Positions 26,893 through 34,831 of a stretch of DNA of 64,000 nt are shown here, piece by piece. A program made the translations under genes and the position numbers. The first letter of the stretch is position 1. Each line of letters starts with the position of its first letter. The stretch is from Citrifermentans bremense (GTDB lineage Bacteria; Desulfobacterota; Desulfuromonadia; Geobacterales; Geobacteraceae), in the NCBI RefSeq assembly GCF_014218275.1, contig NZ_AP023213.1:3264001-3328000 (forward strand). Reading direction: 5' to 3'. The notes below the pieces were generated by a model. That model was not told the DNA's origin. It worked only from the letters and a program-made list of their open reading frames with translations, and ran no database searches.

Positions 26893-27837
26893 CTAGACGT
26901 TTATGAACCTCTTCAGCGAGGTCGCGCTGCCGATGAAACCGAGCAGCACCCCTCCCAGTACCACCCCTACCAGGTGCGAGGGGGGAAGAAAGGAAAGACC
27001 AGCCGAAGCCGGGTTGATGCCGAGGAAGTCGCCGGCATTTTTCAGGAAGGCGAAGTAGCAACAAAGAAGCGCCAGAAGCGAGATCACCGCCCCCGCGGCC
27101 CCCTGCAGCACCCCCTCGATCAGGAACGGGGCCTTGATGAAGAAGCGGGTCGCCCCCACGAGCCCCAGGAGTTCAAGTTCGTCCTTCCTGGCATAGATGG
27201 TGAGCTTGATGGTGTTGGAGACGATGAAGAGCACCGTTATGGTGAGGAAGCCGCCTAGGAGCGCCCCCATCAGGCGGAACAGGTTCATGAAGGAGTTGAA
27301 ACGGCGGACCCACTCCTCACCGTACTGCACCTCGTTGATCCCCTCGAGCCTCTTGAGCTTCGCCACGTAGGCCGCGACCGAATCGTTGTCGCGGTGCTCC
27401 CGGTCCAGGCGGATCTCGAGCGATGCAGGGAGCACATCGGCGGAGATCCCCTCCAGGAGGGACTCCTGCCCCTTGAGCCTGTTCCTTAGCCGCTTCTCGG
27501 CCTCGGCCTGGCTCACGAAGACTACCTTGGCGGTCCCCGGTATCGCCTGCACCCTCCCCTTCAGCGCGGCCACAGCAAGCGGCGCCGGCTCGGCGTCGAA
27601 GTAGGCGGTCACCTGCACCTTGTCGCTCCAACCCTCGGCCATTCCGGAAAGGTTCACGTAGACCAGCAGGAAAAGCGAGGCGATGAGGAGCGCGAGCGCA
27701 ATGGTCCCCACGGTGACCGCGCTCACGAAGACGTTTTGCCTGAGGTTCGCCACGGCCCGGTTGGAGAAATAGCCCAGGCGCCCGAAAAAACCCTCCTGCG
27801 CCAGCTTGGGACGGACTGCCTTGTTACTCCTGGACAT
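26893..27837 (-). CDS. ftsX: Cell division permease FtsX
   Basis: The transmembrane subunit of the FtsEX complex. 314 residues: cytoplasmic N-terminus, TM1 at about 40-60, a large periplasmic loop (about 65-180, the EnvC-contacting part in E. coli), then three TM segments at about 185-305, including LMGALLGGFLTITVLFIVSNT. ELLGLVGATRFFIKAPFLIEG is the FtsX/permease signature. Its ATG overlaps the end of ftsE by 14 bases. Confidence 0.94.
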   Translation of the reverse strand: MSRSNKAVRPKLAQEGFFGRLGYFSNRAVANLRQNVFVSAVTVGTIALALLIASLFLLVYVNLSGMAEGWSDKVQVTAYFDAEPAPLAVAALKGRVQAIPGTAKVVFVSQAEAEKRLRNRLKGQESLLEGISADVLPASLEIRLDREHRDNDSVAAYVAKLKRLEGINEVQYGEEWVRRFNSFMNLFRLMGALLGGFLTITVLFIVSNTIKLTIYARKDELELLGLVGATRFFIKAPFLIEGVLQGAAGAVISLLALLCCYFAFLKNAGDFLGINPASAGLSFLPPSHLVGVVLGGVLLGFIGSATSLKRFINV

Positions 27838-28495
27838 CGGCCACCTCCACGATGCGTCCCTTCTCCAGCCGGATCATCCTGCGGTGGGAGTTCTCGATCA
27901 CGCGGCGGTCGTGGGTTGCCACCACCACGGTGGTGCCGCGGATGTTCGCCTCCTTGAAGATGGAGAGGATCTGCTCCTTGTTCTCGTCGTCCAGGTTCCC
28001 GGTGGGCTCGTCCGCGATCAGGATCTTGGGGTCGTTCACGAGCGCCCGGGCCAGCGCCACACGCTGCTGCTCACCGCCGGAGAGCCTCAACGGTGTGGTG
28101 TTCACCTTGTCCTCGAGCCCCATGGACTTCAGGATGTGGTACACCTTCTTGCCGATGTCGCGCTTGCCCCACCCAAGAACCTCCAGGGTAATGGCGACGT
28201 TCTCGAGAACGGTGCGGTTTGGCAACAGCTTGTAGTCCTGGAACACCACCCCGATGGAGCGGCGCAGGTAGGGGATCTCTTTCCTGGAAAGCCTCGTCAC
28301 GTTGGCGCCGTCGATCACCACCTGCCCGCGGGTGGGGATGAGTTCGGCGTAGATGAGCTTCAGAAGCGTCGACTTCCCCGCCCCGGACTGCCCGGTCAAA
28401 AAAACAAAATCCCCTTTGGGGATTTTGAGGGACACGTCGGTCAGCGCCGTAGATTCGGCCTGATACGACATCGATACGTTGTGCAGTTGGATCAT
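27824..28495 (-). CDS. ftsE: Cell division ATP-binding protein FtsE
   Basis: The ABC ATPase of FtsEX. 223 residues. Walker A GQSGAGKS at 35-42, signature LSGGEQQRVALARALV, Walker B ILIADEPTGNLD, switch His in VVVATHDRRV. A ribosome site AAGGAAA precedes the ATG. It begins 31 bases after the second pseudopilin gene, so divisome and secretion genes appear to share one transcript. Confidence 0.95.
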   Translation of the reverse strand: MIQLHNVSMSYQAESTALTDVSLKIPKGDFVFLTGQSGAGKSTLLKLIYAELIPTRGQVVIDGANVTRLSRKEIPYLRRSIGVVFQDYKLLPNRTVLENVAITLEVLGWGKRDIGKKVYHILKSMGLEDKVNTTPLRLSGGEQQRVALARALVNDPKILIADEPTGNLDDENKEQILSIFKEANIRGTTVVVATHDRRVIENSHRRMIRLEKGRIVEVADVQE

Positions 28496-28526
28496 TTTCC
28501 TTAAAGCCTCGTCTGTTTCGTGAGGG

Positions 28527-28934
28527 TTACCACTCGTTGTAGGGCACGCCGTTGGAGCCGACCAGCGTGGAGCCGCTGTGCACGTCGTAGACGCCTGTGG
28601 CCGGCTCGCCCGAATCGGTGGCAGGAGGCGCGGCGGTGACCCAGGTCTCCCTGGACTTGGTGAACGGGTCCTTCGGGATCTCCCTCAGGTACTTGTTCTT
28701 GTTCTCCACGAGCTCCTGCAGCGTTTCCGGGTACTTGCCCTGGTCTGCGTAGTACTGGTCTATGGTGGAGCGCAGGGTGTAGAGGTCCTCGCGCAGAACC
28801 GATTCGCGCGCCCGGACGATCCCCCACTGGTAGTTCGGCGCGCTGATCGCGGCCAGGATGCCGATGATGGACAGGACGATCATCAGCTCGATCAGGGTGA
28901 AACCCCGCTGCGTTTTTGCAATCCTCTTCAACAT
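28527..28934 (-). CDS. GspG-like major pseudopilin (second copy)
   Basis: 135 residues. A class III prepilin leader with cleavage after QRG and the mature start FTLIELMIVLSIIGILAA, including Glu5. The C-terminal half ends SNGVPYNEW, as in GspG-type pseudopilins with a calcium-binding loop (VYDVHSGS). It lies just after the other pseudopilin gene in the secretion operon. It may form the short periplasmic pseudopilus; a homologue in G. sulfurreducens is called OxpG, though I cannot tell which of the two genes corresponds. Confidence 0.85.
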   Translation of the reverse strand: MLKRIAKTQRGFTLIELMIVLSIIGILAAISAPNYQWGIVRARESVLREDLYTLRSTIDQYYADQGKYPETLQELVENKNKYLREIPKDPFTKSRETWVTAAPPATDSGEPATGVYDVHSGSTLVGSNGVPYNEW

Positions 28935-28938
28935 GAGG

Positions 28939-29433
28939 TCACCAGTCCTTGTATTTCGTGCCGTCGATCGCCGTCCCGTCGCTCAAGGAATAGACGTCGA
29001 AGACGTCCTCCCCACCCCAGGTGGTGCTGTCGGGCTCGTCGTTGTGGGAGCGCAGCCCCCACCCGTCTTCGTCCCCCTGAGGCGTGTAAAACGGGTCCGC
29101 CGGGATCCTGCGCAAGAACTTCTTCTTGTACCCCAGGTACCCCTTGACGTCGTCCCCTTCCACCAGCACCTTGAGAGTCTCGGGGTACCCCTCCGGCTTA
29201 TTGAGCGAGGCGATGATCTTCTTCTCATCGACGCCACGGTCGTAGGTCTTCTTGTACTCGTCGATGGCGGCCCTGATCTCGCGCAGGTTCCGCCTGAGCT
29301 CGATCTCCTTGCTCCGCTTCGAGGCCATCTGGGCGGAAGGAAGTATCAGCGAGGAGAGGATGATGAGTATGGACATCGTCACCACCAGCTCGATCAGGCT
29401 CAACCCGCGCTTGTCTTCAAGGATTTTCCACAT
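28939..29433 (-). CDS. GspG-like pseudopilin (first copy)
   Basis: 164 residues. The prepilin leader ends in KRG and the mature part starts LSLIELVVTMSILIILSS with the conserved Glu5. It is longer than the neighbouring pseudopilin because of an insertion around 70-95. It ends GTKYKDW with VFDVYSLSDG, the same C-terminal style. It is the first gene after the secretin and four bases before the next pseudopilin. A prepilin peptidase gene is not present in the window. Confidence 0.84.
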   Translation of the reverse strand: MWKILEDKRGLSLIELVVTMSILIILSSLILPSAQMASKRSKEIELRRNLREIRAAIDEYKKTYDRGVDEKKIIASLNKPEGYPETLKVLVEGDDVKGYLGYKKKFLRRIPADPFYTPQGDEDGWGLRSHNDEPDSTTWGGEDVFDVYSLSDGTAIDGTKYKDW

Positions 29434-29453
29434 GATCTGAAAGCCCCGAAAGG

Positions 29454-32171
29454 CTACTTTACCTCCACCACGGACTTGAAGGCGGTGACCGGAATCTGGT
29501 CACCGGTCCTCTTGCTGAAGTTGGTGTTGTTGATGGCGACGCCGGCCGATCCCGTCCCTATCGCCTTGAAGCCGACGGTCGCCAGGACGCCGTTGGCCAT
29601 GCCGTTAGACTCCTCGCGCATCCCAGACATCCAGATCTCGCCCTTTTTCTTGTCCACGAAGGACTGGAAGGTAGAGGGCTTGCCCGGCTGCTTCAAGAGG
29701 TTTCCCTCCGACTGCGAGACGGGCTCCAACAGCTTCGGGTCGTAGGAGACAACGAATACGGCTTTGTACACCTCCTTCATGCCGGAGCCGTTCACCTGGA
29801 CGCTGAACTGGTCGTTCAGCTTCACCTTGGCGGGGAGGCTCAGCGCGATCATGGAGTCGGTGAGAAGCGGGATCGATTGCTTCGCTGCGGGTGCGGCAGC
29901 GGGGTCTGGAACCGGGGCCGGCACAGGTACAGGCACAGGCGCGGGAACCGGTTCGGGGACCGGTTCTGGGCCCGGTACCTCCTCCTCGGCCGGAACGGCG
30001 TCCGGTGCAGGTGCCGGTACTGCCGCGGCAGCGCCATCGGGAGCAGGAGCGACATCGGCCGGAGCAGGAGCGACATCGGCCGGAGCCGGAGCGTCATCGG
30101 TCGGAACCGGGGCAGGAGCGACATCGGTCGGAGCCGGGGCAGGAGCGACATCGGCCGGAGCAGGTGCAGCAGCCGGTGCGGCAGACGGTACGGGAACAGG
30201 AGCGGGAACAGGAACAGGCACCGGCTTTTGTACCGGCACCAGGCTAGGGAGCACCCTCGGGGCCGGTTTCGCGGCAGCAGGGGCCGCCCCCCCGGCTGCC
30301 GGCTCCAGGTTGGCGAACTCAGGTTCCACGAAGGAGGAGTAAGGCTGGTGCGCCGAAGGTTCGTCCTCGCGCCCGGACCAGAAGGCTGCGACGTCGTTGT
30401 CGGGAACGGTCACGCCGCGCACGATCCTCGGGGTGATGGCAAGCAGCAGCTCGGTCTTGTCCTTCTTGTCGCTGGTGTTGCTGAACAGCGGCCCGAGGAC
30501 CGGGATGTCCCCCAAGAGGAATACCTTGCTCTTGCTGTCGGTCTGGGTCTTCTGGATCAGCCCGCCGATGATGCTGGTCTCGCCGTCCTTGAGCGACAGC
30601 ACGGTGTCGAGGTTCCTGGTGCCGATGGTGACCACGGTGGTGGCCTGGTCGGTGCCGATGGTCTTCTCGTTGAGGATGGAGCTCACCTCGAGCCCCAGCT
30701 TGATCGCGACCTCGTTGTTCAACTGGATGGTCGGCTCGGCGTTCACCTTTACCCCGACGTCGACGTACTGCACGTTGACGCTGACGCCGCCGCCCGAGGG
30801 CGAGGAGGTGGTGGTGATCGGGACCCTGGTGCCGACGTTGAACTTCGCCTTCTCCCTGTTCTTCACCCTGATCTTCGGGTTGGAAAGGGTTTCGCCGTTG
30901 GCGAGCGTCTTGCCAAAGTTGAAGGTGGCGTTGGGGACCGTGAGATAGCCGTTATACCCCCTGACGTTGAAGACGTTCAAAAGGTTGTTCGGCTGTACCG
31001 GCGTAGTCGTCGACCCGGTGGTAGTTGTGGTGGTGACTGCGCCCAGTGTGTCGACCAGGAACGGATTGGTGCCGGTGCTTCCGGGCCCGGTCACCCCCAT
31101 TGAAGTGGCGTACCTGGAGAGGAGCAACCCGAAGGTCTCGGCGTTCTGCTTGGAGAGCTCGAAGACCTCCACCTCGAGGAGCACCTCGGCGTCGGGGACG
31201 TCGTTCGCCTCCAGGATCTTGCGCGCCACCTCGATCACGTCCGGGGTGTCGCGGATGACCAGGGCGTTGGCTTCCTCGTTCACGTAGATCTTCTTCACCT
31301 GGAGCATGGTGCGCACCAGGTTGACCGCCTTCTTCGCGTCGAGCTTGTTCAGGTAGAAAGTCTGCAGGAAGAGCTCTTCGTACTGCTTCACCTTATCCGG
31401 GGTCTTCGGGTAGACGATGATGGTGCTCTCGTTCAGGATCTTCTTGTCCAGCTTCTGCATCCCGGTGATCAGCTCCATCGCCTGCTGGAAGGAGCCGTTC
31501 TCCAGGTGCAGCGTGATGTTCGTGTCCTTCACCGCCTCGTCGAAAACGAAGTTGATGCCGGAGAGCTGGGAAAGGATGTTGAAGACCTCCTTGAGCTTTG
31601 CGTCCCGGAACTTGAGGGTTATCGGCTTGGTCGACTTGAGGTTCAGTTCGAAGCCGTCCAGCTTCTGGCGCTTGTTGGCAAGGATGCGATCCAGCCCCTG
31701 CTTCGCTTCCTTGTTCTCGGGCTCAAACTCGAGGGCATGCTTGAACGCTATCATCGCCTCGCGCGGCTTGCGGTTCTTCTCGAAGTCGAGACCCTCCAAA
31801 AGGTAGGTCTGGGCGTTTCTGAGCTTAAGCACCTGGTCCGCCTGGGTCTTGGCCAGGACGTGGGTCGGGTCCATTGCGTAGGCGCTCTGGTATTCCCTGA
31901 GGGCTTCGTCGTAGTTCTTCTTGGCGAAGAACGCCTCGCCCTTTTCGAAGTGTGCGCGCGCAGCCGTCTCGGTGATGTTCAATAGCTTTACCCGGTACTC
32001 GCCGACGTCGGGGTTGGCAGCGGATACCTCGGCGTACTTCACCAGCGCGGCGTCAAGGTTCCCTTCCCGCTCCAGCTTCTCTGCCTTGCTGAATGCGGTG
32101 CGACCGGAGGTGCAGCCCGAAAGGGCCAGGGCCACCAGCATCAGGGTTAAGATCGGTCTTGGTCTATGCAT
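29454..32171 (-). CDS. gspD: Outer-membrane secretin (GspD/PilQ type) with TPRs and C-terminal cohesin domain
   Basis: 905 residues. A lipoprotein signal with LSGC (Cys20); TPR-like repeats at about 28-165; an STN/N0 domain at about 178-250 (FRDAKLKEVFNILSQLSGINFVFD); N1/N2 at about 265-340; the secretin channel domain at about 400-610 (VGTRVPITTTSS, GLIQKTQTDSKSKVFLLGDIPVLGPLFS, LLLAITPRIV). An Ala/Pro repeat linker at about 645-765 is followed by a cohesin-like domain at about 770-905 (YKAVFVVSYDPKLLEPVSQSEGNLL, GVLATVGFKAIGTGSAGVAI). It forms the outer-membrane pore of the secretion system. The cohesin cap is unusual for a secretin. Confidence 0.88.
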   Translation of the reverse strand: MHRPRPILTLMLVALALSGCTSGRTAFSKAEKLEREGNLDAALVKYAEVSAANPDVGEYRVKLLNITETAARAHFEKGEAFFAKKNYDEALREYQSAYAMDPTHVLAKTQADQVLKLRNAQTYLLEGLDFEKNRKPREAMIAFKHALEFEPENKEAKQGLDRILANKRQKLDGFELNLKSTKPITLKFRDAKLKEVFNILSQLSGINFVFDEAVKDTNITLHLENGSFQQAMELITGMQKLDKKILNESTIIVYPKTPDKVKQYEELFLQTFYLNKLDAKKAVNLVRTMLQVKKIYVNEEANALVIRDTPDVIEVARKILEANDVPDAEVLLEVEVFELSKQNAETFGLLLSRYATSMGVTGPGSTGTNPFLVDTLGAVTTTTTTGSTTTPVQPNNLLNVFNVRGYNGYLTVPNATFNFGKTLANGETLSNPKIRVKNREKAKFNVGTRVPITTTSSPSGGGVSVNVQYVDVGVKVNAEPTIQLNNEVAIKLGLEVSSILNEKTIGTDQATTVVTIGTRNLDTVLSLKDGETSIIGGLIQKTQTDSKSKVFLLGDIPVLGPLFSNTSDKKDKTELLLAITPRIVRGVTVPDNDVAAFWSGREDEPSAHQPYSSFVEPEFANLEPAAGGAAPAAAKPAPRVLPSLVPVQKPVPVPVPAPVPVPSAAPAAAPAPADVAPAPAPTDVAPAPVPTDDAPAPADVAPAPADVAPAPDGAAAAVPAPAPDAVPAEEEVPGPEPVPEPVPAPVPVPVPAPVPDPAAAPAAKQSIPLLTDSMIALSLPAKVKLNDQFSVQVNGSGMKEVYKAVFVVSYDPKLLEPVSQSEGNLLKQPGKPSTFQSFVDKKKGEIWMSGMREESNGMANGVLATVGFKAIGTGSAGVAINNTNFSKRTGDQIPVTAFKSVVEVK
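30047..30171 (-). repeat. Short tandem repeats encoding the secretin Ala/Pro linker
   Basis: Imperfect repeats of about 21-30 bases (core GGAGCAGGAGCGACATCGGCC on the plus strand with variants) give a repeated PAPADVA-like peptide. Copy number is likely to vary between strains. Confidence 0.7.
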
Positions 32172-32191
32172 GCAGTTGCTCCTTAACCTTA

Positions 32192-32824
32192 TTACTTGGT
32201 GCGGCGCGCGAGCGACCTGTTCTCGACCAGGGGTATCACCATCTGCTGGTCGGTGGTCAGGGACTTGATGGTCAGTGCATCGTCGGTCAGGTCGGTCACC
32301 TGGAACCTCGACCCGAGCTTGGTGCCCTTCTTGGCCAGGATGATCTCGTTGTTCCTGGAGAGGAACACAGTCTTCTCCCCGTTTTTCTTCAAGTAGCCAA
32401 GGAAAACGAACTTCGCCATCTCGGACTCGTCCACCTGTGCCTGGGTCGGAGGCGGCGGTGGCGGCGGCGCAGGCTGTGCCTGCGGCATCGGAGGCGGAAG
32501 AGGAGGCAGCTTGACCGGCGGGGGAGGCGGCGGCAGTTTGAGCGCAGGGGGCGCCTCTTCCTTGAAGATGGGGGAAAAGATGTTGCGCTTAAAGCCGGTG
32601 AACCCGGGCTGCGCCTGGTCCAGTTGCGCGAGATGCACGCTCTTGTTGTCGACCGCGGCCGGTTGGACCGGCGCCTTCTTGTTCCTGGATACCGAAGCCA
32701 CCATCCCCGGGCGGTTCTTCAGCGCGGCCACCTCCTGCTGCCGCGGCGAGCGCAGAAACGAATAGCCGACGGAGCCAGCGAGGACCAGCAGCAACAGGGA
32801 AAGCACTAGCTTCTGGCGGTTCAT
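32192..32824 (-). CDS. PilP/GspC-like inner-membrane protein of the secretion system
   Basis: 210 residues. A single N-terminal TM (about 7-24), a Pro-rich stretch (about 110-140, with runs of five to six prolines), and a small beta domain at about 142-205 (KFVFLGYLKKNGEKTVFLSR, GSRFQVTDLTDDALTI) like the GspC homology region/PilP. It would link the PilM-N-O platform to the secretin. Its ATG overlaps the pilO stop (ATGA). Confidence 0.75.
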   Translation of the reverse strand: MNRQKLVLSLLLLVLAGSVGYSFLRSPRQQEVAALKNRPGMVASVSRNKKAPVQPAAVDNKSVHLAQLDQAQPGFTGFKRNIFSPIFKEEAPPALKLPPPPPPVKLPPLPPPMPQAQPAPPPPPPPTQAQVDESEMAKFVFLGYLKKNGEKTVFLSRNNEIILAKKGTKLGSRFQVTDLTDDALTIKSLTTDQQMVIPLVENRSLARRTK

Positions 32825-33375
32825 GCCCCCTCCGTCTTCATATACACCGTGGTCTGGACCCTGAGGTTCACCATCTCCTCGGTCTGGCTCTGGCTCCCCA
32901 GCGCGATCGAGTCGACCGTGATCAGTTCGTTGTAGCGCAAAAGATCCGCGATGAAGCTCTTCACCGAGCCATAGTGCCCGGAAACGGTAAAGGAAACGCC
33001 GTAGGTCGCGATCTGCTTCTGGTCCTTCAACTTGCCGGGCTTGTAGCTTACCCCTTTAAGCGAAAGCGAGTTCTTCTTGGCGCTGTCGTAGATCTGGCTC
33101 ATCAGCGCCGGGAAGCGCTCCTTGGGCACCAGGCGTTTTTGGAACTCCGCCAGGTCGCGCATGCCGTTGTGGTAGCGCGAGGCGTCACCCACGGCCTCCC
33201 CCCTGGCGATCGCGTCCCTCCTGGCGAACCACTCGACCTGCGCCTTCTCCAGCGCGGGGCGCTGCCACAAGGAAAGGTAGAGCTGCACCGCTGTGGCGAG
33301 CAGGAGCAGGAAGGCGAGGAAAGCCAGCGATTTGCCCCTGGCGGCCACGATGTCGCGTAAGATCTGGAAATTCAT
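32821..33375 (-). CDS. pilO: PilO/GspM-like platform protein
   Basis: 184 residues. One TM at about 15-35 (SLAFLAFLLLLATAVQLYLSL), a coiled-coil stretch, and a ferredoxin-like C-terminal domain with VSFTVSGHYGSVKSFIADLL, the PilO family pattern. It works with PilN and PilM as the inner-membrane ring. ATGA overlaps join it to both neighbours. Confidence 0.83.
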   Translation of the reverse strand: MNFQILRDIVAARGKSLAFLAFLLLLATAVQLYLSLWQRPALEKAQVEWFARRDAIARGEAVGDASRYHNGMRDLAEFQKRLVPKERFPALMSQIYDSAKKNSLSLKGVSYKPGKLKDQKQIATYGVSFTVSGHYGSVKSFIADLLRYNELITVDSIALGSQSQTEEMVNLRVQTTVYMKTEGA

Positions 33376-33908
33376 CGGTAACCGACCTTGCAGGAGATGG
33401 TGAAGCCTATACCCTGCTGGCTTTTGCCCACCTTGACCTCGTTTTGGCCCAAGAGGTACACCTCCGAGAAGTTGGGAGACTGTTCCATGTTCTCCAGCAG
33501 CGTGCGCAGGTTGGAGAAATTGTAGGCGACCCCCGCGAACTTGAGTGACTGCTCTTTCAAAGCCGGTTCCACCTGGGTCAGCGCGACCCCAGGGGGGACC
33601 ACCCCTTCCAGCTTGTCCAAAAGTGCGAGCCAGTTGAGGGTCTTTTTGTCGATCAGCTCGTTGGCGAAGGCGATCCCGCTCTCCACGGACTTAAGCTGCT
33701 CCGGGCTAACCGGCGCAGCACCCGGACGTCCGCTGTTGAGAGCCGCGCTTTCGCGCTTGATCTTGTTGAACTCGACCTGATTGCCGGCTATCTCGCGCAC
33801 CTGGTACACCAAGAGCGTTGCCAGCAGTAGCCCTCCCCCGATGAGCCAGGCGTTCAAAAGGCGCAGGTTGAGGTAGCGCCGGGTTGCCAGGTTTATGGTC
33901 AGTTTCAT
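33372..33908 (-). CDS. pilN: PilN-like platform protein
   Basis: 178 residues. It has the short cytoplasmic PilN leader MKLTINLATRRYLNLR (INLA binds PilM in the family), a TM at about 20-40, and a periplasmic ferredoxin-like domain with LLDKLEGVVPPGVALTQVEP and FSNLRTLLENMEQSPNFSEV. ATGA overlap with both pilM and pilO, a tightly coupled set. Confidence 0.86.
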   Translation of the reverse strand: MKLTINLATRRYLNLRLLNAWLIGGGLLLATLLVYQVREIAGNQVEFNKIKRESAALNSGRPGAAPVSPEQLKSVESGIAFANELIDKKTLNWLALLDKLEGVVPPGVALTQVEPALKEQSLKFAGVAYNFSNLRTLLENMEQSPNFSEVYLLGQNEVKVGKSQQGIGFTISCKVGYR

Positions 33909-34822
33909 GGCAGGCTCCTCAGGGCGGCGCCCATCGACCCCGCCAGGGCGTGCAGTGCCGGGCGGTCCAGCCCCAGCGCCGGGGCCTGCTGCACCATGCG
34001 CTCCAGGTCGAGCAGTACCGGCTCGATCCCGGCGGCTTCGGCCACGAGCGCCCGGAACGACTCCGCGTCGGCGGGGGCCGCCATGCAGAGGACCTCCCCC
34101 ACGGCCTGCCCCGGGAAGCGGTCGCCGTAGACCAGGAAGGAACTGTTCACCTCGCGGTAGAGGTTCTGCACGTCGCCCACCCCTTCCTTGGTGCGGTAGA
34201 AGCTCAATACGCCGGCATGGAAGATGAGCACCGTCATCGCCCCCTGGTAGAAGGTGACGAAGGCGCCGTCTTCCGAGATGTCCAGCCGCGGCGCGAAGAG
34301 GCGGTACAGGTTGAACGAGGTGAAGTCGATCTGCTTGGGCTCCAGCCCAGCCTGGATCAGGAGTTCCTCGTACTGCGTCACCACCGCCCGCGAGACGAGC
34401 GAGACCAGCAGCGACACCGAACCGTTCTCCTTCTCCTCCAGGGTCTGGTAGTCCAGGTGCACGGTGCCGATATCGAAGGGGAGGCTCTTTTTCAGCTTCC
34501 AGCGGATCACGTCCAGCCCTTCATCGCGGTTGCGGAAGCGCGCCTCCAGGTCGAGCAGCACCACCCGCCCCACCGCGTCAGGAAGGGAGACGCAGACCGA
34601 GCGCTCCCGGGTCAAAAGACGCAGGTAACCCTCCCTTAGCGCGTTGACGAACCCCTTGGGGTCGTTCACGTTGGGCTCCCGGCGCGACAGGGTCAGCATC
34701 CCCGGCGCAAAAGGGACCGAGAGCCCCGTTTCCACCTTCGGGGTCTTCCCCCCGCTCACCATGGCGAAGCTGAGCCCGCCGGCGGAGATCTCGAGTCCCA
34801 GGCCAGTCCTCGCCCTTAGCAT
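33905..34822 (-). CDS. pilM: PilM-like actin-fold platform protein
   Basis: About 305 residues. The N-terminal GLEISAGGLSFAMV corresponds to the ATP/phosphate strand of PilM/FtsA actin-like folds; DLEARFRNRDEGLDVIRWKLKKSLPFD is the usual alpha-beta region. It divides the roles of GspL's cytoplasmic domain. The ATG at 34822 is chosen; a GTG three codons earlier is also possible, directly after the gspE stop. Confidence 0.8.
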   Translation of the reverse strand: MLRARTGLGLEISAGGLSFAMVSGGKTPKVETGLSVPFAPGMLTLSRREPNVNDPKGFVNALREGYLRLLTRERSVCVSLPDAVGRVVLLDLEARFRNRDEGLDVIRWKLKKSLPFDIGTVHLDYQTLEEKENGSVSLLVSLVSRAVVTQYEELLIQAGLEPKQIDFTSFNLYRLFAPRLDISEDGAFVTFYQGAMTVLIFHAGVLSFYRTKEGVGDVQNLYREVNSSFLVYGDRFPGQAVGEVLCMAAPADAESFRALVAEAAGIEPVLLDLERMVQQAPALGLDRPALHALAGSMGAALRSLP

Positions 34823-34831
34823 GGCTCGCAC

